DNA from: JBHIDJ01 sp046760105
GTDB taxonomy: Bacteria > Pseudomonadota > Gammaproteobacteria > Acidiferrobacterales > SPGG2
NCBI GenBank assembly: GCA_046760105.1
Contig: JBHIDJ010000107.1
Coordinates: 1 to 10,421 of the forward strand
Length of the DNA stretch: 10,421 bases
Reading direction: 5' to 3'
The translations under genes and the position numbers were made by a program. Below are positions 6,974 through 10,421 of the stretch, piece by piece; the stretch's first letter is position 1, and each line of letters begins with the position of its first letter. Under the pieces are notes generated by a model that did no database searches, was not told the DNA's origin, and saw only the letters and a program-made list of their open reading frames with translations.

Positions 6974-7144
6974 ATGGATAATATCCTTCTCTTTGTCGTT
7001 GGTTTCCTAGCAGCTGGATTACTCGGGGCTCTGGTTGTCAGCAGATTTTTGCGTGGTGCTGACCAACTCGATGATGAGCCTCCTTTTTTTGGCAAACTAT
7101 CAGACGAAGAACTGTCTGCCGGTCGCAGGATGCGGCCAGATTAA
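6974..7144 (+). CDS. Small single-TM membrane protein, hypothetical
   Basis: A 56-residue ORF starting MDNILLFVVG. Residues 4-24 form one hydrophobic helix rich in Gly/Ala/Leu, ending in SRFLR, so the C-terminal half is probably cytoplasmic by the positive-inside rule. That half carries an acidic patch (DQLDDE, 30-35), a FFGKLSDEEL segment and a basic end (RRMRPD). The layout of a short TM helix plus charged tail is usual for small regulatory membrane proteins, but I do not recognise the family. ATG 6974 follows purine-rich GTAGAG at a reasonable spacing. Three hairpin elements follow within 110 bp of its stop, which supports it as a real transcription unit. Confidence 0.5.
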   Translation: MDNILLFVVGFLAAGLLGALVVSRFLRGADQLDDEPPFFGKLSDEELSAGRRMRPD

Positions 7145-7214
7145 GAAAAGAGGCCGAAGCGCTCCATCTGGCAAATAAACCCCGCGCCTGCTGGGCAGGC
7201 CCTGAATTGTGAAT

Positions 7215-7253
7215 CTCCTCGTCCCTAGGAGAAAAGGGACATTCCGCTTTTTT
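7215..7253 (+). terminator. Terminator with alternative pairings (attenuator-like)
   Basis: AAAAGGGA (7232-7239) pairs with TCC-G-CTTTT (7243-7251, one bulged G) and runs into a six-T tract, giving an intrinsic-terminator shape. Two alternative stems compete for the same bases: CTCCT (7215-7219) with AGGAG (7227-7231), and GTCCCT (7221-7226) with AGGGAC (7235-7240). The pairings overlap, as in attenuators. It lies about 70-110 bases after the small membrane-protein stop and most simply terminates that gene. Confidence 0.45.
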
Positions 7254-7396
7254 GCTTCTGTGCTCAAGGACGAATCGCTCCAATAATCCGGCAAAACTCG
7301 CCGCCGTGGCCACGATGTTCTTACTGCCTGGCAGCTACCGTGCGACTTTTAGTTGTTCAGTGAGCAGCGAGGCGCGTAAACCATATTCTGAGCGAC

Positions 7397-7418
7397 AAAA
7401 AGGCGACTCTGCCTTTTT
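7397..7418 (+). terminator. Possible bidirectional intrinsic terminator
   Basis: AAAAAGGC (7397-7404), a six-base loop and GCCTTTTT (7411-7418) form a perfect 8-bp stem with A and T runs at both feet, so it could end transcription on either strand. The GC core is only three pairs, which makes it weak. It lies about 105 bp before the first arginine-rich gene. Confidence 0.4.
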
Positions 7419-7523
7419 CGTGCCCAGCAAGCCCCGCCAAGCTCCGCACTCATTTACGGACCTGCCACAAGCGCGTAGTCTATTTTCTTCGCTCGGACGA
7501 TTCATGAGCCTAGAGAGGTAAAG

Positions 7524-7757
7524 ATGCCGTCCCTGTTCCAACTCCTAATCATCGCGGGTGTGGCCTTGGTTGTGCTGGTGCTCTGGCGCAGCATGCGCGC
7601 GTCGTCGGCGGGGAACGAGAACACTTCGACGTCTCGCGGCAGGTATGAACGGCGTAAACGGCAGAGGCGTATGCACTCGGATCGTCGCTCGACCATACGT
7701 CTTGAAAGGGATCGGCGCCAGGGATATGGGCGTCGGGCAGAAGATGCGTGGGGCTGA
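7524..7757 (+). CDS. Small membrane-anchored arginine-rich protein (DRR-motif paralog 1)
   Basis: A 77-residue protein. Residues 4-21 are a hydrophobic helix (an N-terminal anchor, or less likely an uncleaved signal), followed by WRSMR and a short Ser/Thr/Asn linker. Residues 38-74 are strongly basic and carry the pattern RYERRKRQRR, then DRR, a nine-residue gap, and DRRQGYGRRAED. The same pattern recurs in the protein at 8346-8534, also at DNA level. By the positive-inside rule the basic tail should be cytoplasmic, where it could touch nucleic acid, acidic phospholipid or an acidic protein; this is inference only. ATG 7524 follows AGAGAGG at five bases, a good RBS. I do not recognise a named family. 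Confidence 0.6.
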   Translation: MPSLFQLLIIAGVALVVLVLWRSMRASSAGNENTSTSRGRYERRKRQRRMHSDRRSTIRLERDRRQGYGRRAEDAWG

Positions 7758-7947
7758 TGCGGGTTCGGGGCAGGGCGGATCTCTAATCCGAGAACCTCGG
7801 CGCGCACGGGGTTAGGCGTCCATGATCGTAATGTCCCTTGCGCTGAGGTGAGAGATATCATCGGAATGGTCACTGGGGCGTGGTCAGGATCGATTAGGCT
7901 GAAGAGCAAGGCCGAAAATGAGTCAAATTGTCTGTTCACTGCATCAG

Positions 7948-8028
7948 TGTTTTGATCGCAGACAGTCGAGTTAAAAGCCCTAAGCCCTGTTTCCCATTTG
8001 CTCGGCGGTGTGATGTAAAGCTCTGTCA
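7948..8028 (+). repeat. Dispersed repeat, copy 2
   Basis: Second copy of the ~80-bp repeat. It keeps TTTTGATCGCAGACAGT, TTAAAAGCCC, AAGCCCTGTTTCCCATTTG and GTGTGATGTAAAGC. By eye about 80% identical to copy 3, with about 14 substitutions and two one-base indels. A weaker leader reaches back to about 7930 (GTCT). It lies between the two arginine-rich paralogs, and its 3' end (CTGTCA) is also the outer left arm of the palindrome at 8023-8065. Confidence 0.75.
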
Positions 8029-8065
8029 TGGCCGTTGTGAATTGCATTCACAAAACCCGTGACAG
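8023..8065. repeat. 43-bp nested palindrome at the end of repeat copy 2
   Basis: The outer arms CTGTCA (8023-8028) and TGACAG (8060-8065) enclose inner arms TTGTGAAT (8035-8042) and ATTCACAA (8046-8053). Six unpaired bases separate outer from inner arms on each side, and the central spacer is TGC. All arms are perfect and the geometry is symmetric. It could form a 14-bp cruciform or RNA hairpin with an internal loop, or be two concentric binding sites for a dimeric or tetrameric protein. It abuts the dispersed repeat. Confidence 0.6.
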
Positions 8066-8345
8066 ATTGGCAATCACGTTAGCCTCGGTCCCGAGTTTAG
8101 GTCGCTGCCAAGACCGTGAAGACCACACTGGCGGCAAGGCTGGTTCAGGTGACATCTTCGCCAACAAACCGCCCTAAGCTTAACCCGGGTACCATGTACC
8201 GGGCACTTGGCTCGGTCTTTGCATGGCTCATCTTCAGGCACATTTCTAGTGTTTTCTACCAATCTAGAGACTGCCCCACGGCAGTCGCATTTGCGGCTGA
8301 GCGAGGCGCATTCCTAGCTGGTGTTAACTGCAGGGTGTTGTAGTA

Positions 8346-8534
8346 ATGGAAGAGAAAAAGCGGGCAACAGAGGGCTACACGGGGGCTTATCGGCGCAGAC
8401 AACGGCGGCGTGTCCAGGCGGATCGCCGCGCTACCGATCGTGCGGAGTCGGATCGCCGCCAGGGACCCGGGCGGCGTAAAGAAGACAAGGAATCGGCCGA
8501 GCGTAGGGCGAAGCGTAGATCGTCCCAGCCTTGA
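8346..8534 (+). CDS. Small soluble arginine-rich protein (DRR-motif paralog 2)
   Basis: A 62-residue, highly charged protein with no hydrophobic segment, more than a quarter Arg. Residues 14-47 align with residues 40-74 of the protein at 7524-7757: AYRRRQRRR, QADRR, then DRRQGPGRRKED. About 20 of 34 positions are identical by eye. The coding DNA is also similar (both keep GGATCG-C-CGCCAGGGA near the second DRR), indicating duplication rather than chance low complexity. Unlike its paralog it lacks the membrane anchor and has an extra basic tail (SAERRAKRRSS). It is probably cytoplasmic and possibly largely helical or disordered. The RBS is poor (AGGG, ten bases upstream), so expression is less certain than for paralog 1. 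Confidence 0.5.
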   Translation: MEEKKRATEGYTGAYRRRQRRRVQADRRATDRAESDRRQGPGRRKEDKESAERRAKRRSSQP

Positions 8535-8578
8535 CGGAAAACGCGGCTCGCTGACTGGACGGTTCTGGGGGAAAGCCC

Positions 8579-8600
8579 TACACCGGTACTTTTCGGTGTA
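8579..8600 (+). other. Hairpin downstream of arginine-rich gene 2
   Basis: TACACCG (8579-8585) and CGGTGTA (8594-8600) form a perfect 7-bp stem with an eight-base loop, 45 bases after the second arginine-rich stop. No T-run follows, so intrinsic termination on the plus strand is unlikely. Confidence 0.35.
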
Positions 8601-8691
8601 TGACCAGAAGGGGCCAAATCTTGACCTTGGACGGTACAAGCTGCCCATACAGCGCTTTAGGCCCGACATCTTCTCCCTCAAAGACCCCACT

Positions 8692-8715
8692 CAAAATGCA
8701 CGGCCCGGGGCCTGC
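8692..8715 (-). terminator. Possible terminator of the M48 peptidase gene
   Basis: Read on the minus strand, GCA-GGCC, a CCG loop and GGCC-G-TGC form a GC-rich hairpin with one bulge (8698-8715), followed by ATTTTG (8692-8697). It lies about 50 bases after the stop of the M48 gene. The T-run is short, so efficiency is uncertain. Confidence 0.4.
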
Positions 8716-8763
8716 CGCTCCGCGAGGCCACCGGGCAATGCCTTGAGTCCGACATCGTATCGG

Positions 8764-9750
8764 CTATCTCTTCCCCTTATGCTCGGGAGCGTAATGTTCC
8801 ACCATCGCGGCTTCTTGGTCTTGCACGGTGCTGTAACTCTGCGCAGCCTGCACTTTCTTGTTGTAATCCTGGTATGCGGGGATAGCGATCGCGGCCAGGA
8901 TGCCGATGATGGCTACGAGAACAATAGCCGCTCCGGCGCCCCCGGTGCCCGCACGGGGCACAAATAAGGCCAATACCCATGCCAATGGATGCCGTCCCGG
9001 CAACCTCGGCGGCTGCTTCTGGGGCAGGGTATTGAGCATGGCCATCCGTTTTACCAGCCAGGGATAATCGCCAATCAGTTCGTGAAACGACATCCAGAAA
9101 CCCTTGGTAGCTGTAGACTGGGACGCATACTTTTCCTTGTTCAGTGACCGCCAACGGCGGCCGCCGGCAGCCAACGCCCCCAGCCCGATGGCGGCGTCTT
9201 CGGATTTTTCGCAGCAGGCCAGCCCGTAGCGATCGCACGTATATTCCCGCGCGCGGGAATAGGCAGCGCCCAGCAAAGGCAGGATTCCTGCGGGAAACAG
9301 GATGGGTGCCCATACGAGGTGCTTGCGGTGTATGTGTCCCAGTTCGTGTCCAATGTAGAAGTTTACCGCCCCGGGATGTGATTCCAGCGCATCGACCACA
9401 TCAGAATAGAGAGCGATAAAATTGCGTCCCAGAAAACGCGCCGCCAAGGCATTGAATACGCCATCGGCGTGCAACAGGTATGCGTCCGGCACGTGGTTCA
9501 AGTCGATTTTGTTGCAACACGCCTGCACCCGCTGATAGAGATCCGGAAACTGCTCTTCTGTGATCTTGACAGCCGTGCCCTTTAGATACGAGATGAATGC
9601 TGACTGCACGAACAAGTAAAAGATAAAAAAGAACAATACGTAGACTAACGCTGCCCCGAAGGTGCCTATAATCACCGCTAGCCAGAAGATTAGCGAGATA
9701 ATTAACGAGACAACGAATAATGGCTTTTCCTTGCTGTAGACGAGATCCAT
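8764..9750 (-). CDS. M48-family metallopeptidase with a C-terminal pilin-like segment
   Basis: A 328-residue inner-membrane zinc protease. Two hydrophobic helices (about 10-32 and 34-56) precede an M48 peptidase domain. The zinc motif is GHELGH (His135, Glu136, His139), and AREYTCDRYG supplies the third zinc ligand (Glu170) in the usual E-x-x-x-D context; another hydrophobic stretch lies between them. This is the HtpX/Oma1-like layout, with a role in membrane-protein quality control inferred from the family. Unusually, residues about 275-296 read VAIIGILAAIAIPAYQDY, almost identical to the N-terminal helix of type IV pilins, but at the C-terminus and without the G-F-x-x-x-E prepilin site. A ~30-residue charged tail follows. 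ATG 9750 has a GGGGGG tract as RBS; the TTG at 9771 is less likely. Confidence 0.85.
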   Translation of the reverse strand: MDLVYSKEKPLFVVSLIISLIFWLAVIIGTFGAALVYVLFFFIFYLFVQSAFISYLKGTAVKITEEQFPDLYQRVQACCNKIDLNHVPDAYLLHADGVFNALAARFLGRNFIALYSDVVDALESHPGAVNFYIGHELGHIHRKHLVWAPILFPAGILPLLGAAYSRAREYTCDRYGLACCEKSEDAAIGLGALAAGGRRWRSLNKEKYASQSTATKGFWMSFHELIGDYPWLVKRMAMLNTLPQKQPPRLPGRHPLAWVLALFVPRAGTGGAGAAIVLVAIIGILAAIAIPAYQDYNKKVQAAQSYSTVQDQEAAMVEHYAPEHKGKR

Positions 9751-9898
9751 GTGGTCCCCCCAAAAAGACAATCGTCGAAACGTATTGAGTATAGCAGCCG
9801 GTTTCGGACGCCTTTGCCAAAATGAGATGGGAGATGAAAACGGAAGCAGCCGACCCTTGCCGCAATTTCACCATCGGGCAGGCCAGAGTTCACCGAAT

Positions 9899-10291
9899 GC
9901 GCTCACGATCATTACTAATCACCGGGAGAACATACTTCAAGCGGTGGCACGCACTTGGCGCGGCGGGGCGCAAGCTCCCACGGAGAAGTCTTTAGCCAGT
10001 CCCTGGCCACGCGGGGTGTATTCGTTGTCTCACGTGGCGATTCCGTTTCGATCAAATGATTCCTATTACGGTGATGTTCGTTTTGTCTCGACGGCAGAGA
10101 TACCGCGGCTCGGGTCGTTACATCCGCGCGGGGAAAGGAACACGCTCACTGTACCGGTACAACAGCTGATGCGCTTGGGGTACAACCCGTTTTTCGACTA
10201 TGTGGCAACGCGGATTCTCGCATTCTGCCCAGATTGCGTGCAAAAAAAGGGCGGCACTGAAAGGGGTCGAAGCTTGGCATTTGACAAATAA
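9899..10291 (+). pseudogene. C-terminal fragment of an alpha/beta-hydrolase-like gene
   Basis: An open frame runs from 9749 to a TAA ending at 10291, but only its last ~130 codons look conserved. Blocks in order are ALTIITNHRE, WPRGVYSLSHVAIPF, LGSLHPRGERNTLTVP and QQLMRLGYNPFFDYVATRI. To my recollection this series is the C-terminal part of a proteobacterial alpha/beta hydrolase (S33/lysophospholipase-like) family, where the His in YSLSHVA is the likely catalytic His. The N-terminal two-thirds, with the G-x-S-x-G nucleophile elbow, is absent, and the bases upstream (9772-9898) lead directly into the M48 promoter region. There is no start codon with an RBS at the homology boundary. I call it a 5'-truncated remnant; the reading frame is still intact, so truncation may be recent. 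Confidence 0.55.
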
Positions 10292-10329
10292 GCGAAAACT
10301 AGGAAAGTGGCTTGTCTTTAATGTCTTAT

Positions 10330-10412
10330 TGTTTTGATCGCTGACAGTGGACTTAAAAAGCGTCAAGCTCCTGTTTCCTATTCGCCTAGTGGTGTGATGT
10401 AAAGCCCAGTCA
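10330..10412 (+). repeat. Dispersed repeat, copy 3
   Basis: Third copy of the ~80-bp repeat, with TTTTGATCGCTGACAGT, CTTAAAAAGC, CTCCTGTTTCCTATTCG and GGTGTGATGTAAAGC. A leader similar to that of copy 1 starts at about 10314 (GTCTTTAATG). Its ends carry short inverted bases, CTGAC near the start and GTCAG near the end. It begins about 40 bases after the stop of the hydrolase fragment. The window ends nine bases after the copy, so its downstream neighbour is unknown. Confidence 0.75.
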
Positions 10413-10421
10413 GCAGGTCTT

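Larger units (their letters stand above)
7145..7523. other. Intergenic region with several hairpins
   Basis: No gene is supported between the small membrane-protein gene and the first arginine-rich gene. It holds the hairpin GCCTGC-TGG-GCAGGC (7186-7200), the overlapping structures ending in a T-run at 7215-7253, and a second T-run hairpin at 7397-7418. Minus-strand frames here carry a similar KKAE-(C/S)-PF peptide twice, but only because both overlap the A-rich/T-rich hairpins. Confidence 0.4.
7758..8345. other. 588-bp intergenic region between the two arginine-rich genes
   Basis: I see no supported gene. Just after the first arginine-rich gene come nested hairpins: CGGAT (7776-7780) with ATCCG (7786-7790), overlapped by CCGAG-AAC-CTCGG (7788-7800). 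Repeat copy 2 and a 43-bp nested palindrome follow. An imperfect palindrome, CCCGGGTAC (8184-8192) with GTACCGGG (8196-8203), lies further on. A 49-codon frame (8194-8343) ends two bases before the second arginine-rich start codon; it has no RBS and unremarkable composition, so I do not call it. Confidence 0.4.

Noticed and set aside
7763..7800. Clover-like nested hairpins that briefly suggested a tRNA
   Set aside because: No acceptor stem, no proper seven-base anticodon loop with U33, and no T-arm at the right distance.
7502..8047. Long (181-codon) minus-strand frame over the first arginine-rich gene and repeat copy 2
   Set aside because: It is antisense to a better-supported gene with a good RBS, crosses a noncoding repeat that has stops in the other copies, and its composition looks like an antisense of Arg codons.
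8194..8343. 49-codon frame ending two bases before arginine-rich gene 2, as a coupled leader peptide
   Set aside because: No RBS and no hydrophobic or other notable feature; the start lies inside an imperfect palindrome. The close spacing alone is not enough.
8410..8967. 185-codon plus-strand frame overlapping arginine-rich gene 2 and the end of the M48 gene
   Set aside because: It runs through two supported genes in other frames and a terminator hairpin; no motif is recognisable.
3642..10412. The three repeats as a CRISPR array or a tandem repeat
   Set aside because: Copies are 2-4 kb apart, too divergent, and not separated by regular spacers.

Overview
The window looks like bacterial chromosome from a Gram-negative proteobacterium, probably a gammaproteobacterium. 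The supports are two exported proteins with cleavable-looking signal peptides, a nitrobindin-type haem barrel, a remnant of a REP-associated tyrosine (RAYT/Y1) transposase, and an M48 peptidase whose tail resembles a type IV pilin N-terminus. No phylogenetic marker gene is present, so this placement is an inference. There is no complete mobile element, tRNA, rRNA or CRISPR array.

Layout. 1-2140 (+): an exported protein with four ankyrin repeats, then a SemiSWEET-like PQ-loop membrane protein behind an operator-like cluster of inverted half-sites, then a nitrobindin-like protein. 2385-3407 (-): a multi-TM LPG-synthase-TM/UPF0104 (flippase-like) protein. 3408-4188 (+): an intergenic stretch with the first copy of a dispersed ~80-bp repeat, then a Rid-family protein that lacks the deaminase arginine. 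4189-4486: a truncated RAYT transposase N-terminus and a long inverted repeat. 4487-6469 (-): an exported amidohydrolase followed by an endonuclease/exonuclease/phosphatase (EEP) protein, probably one transcription unit. 6470-8763: a gene-poor 2.3-kb stretch holding three very small genes (one membrane protein and two paralogous arginine-rich proteins), several hairpins and the second repeat copy. 8764-9750 (-): the M48 peptidase with the pilin-like tail. 9751-10421 (+): a C-terminal fragment of an alpha/beta-hydrolase-like gene and the third repeat copy at the window edge.

The genes do not form one pathway. The region reads as accessory, partly decaying chromosome: single genes of mixed function, two gene remnants, paralogous micro-genes and noncoding repeats in long intergenic spaces. 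The items most worth pursuing are the three-copy repeat family in one orientation, the pair of small DRR-motif proteins, and the M48/pilin-like fusion. No complete new defence or biosynthetic system is visible.
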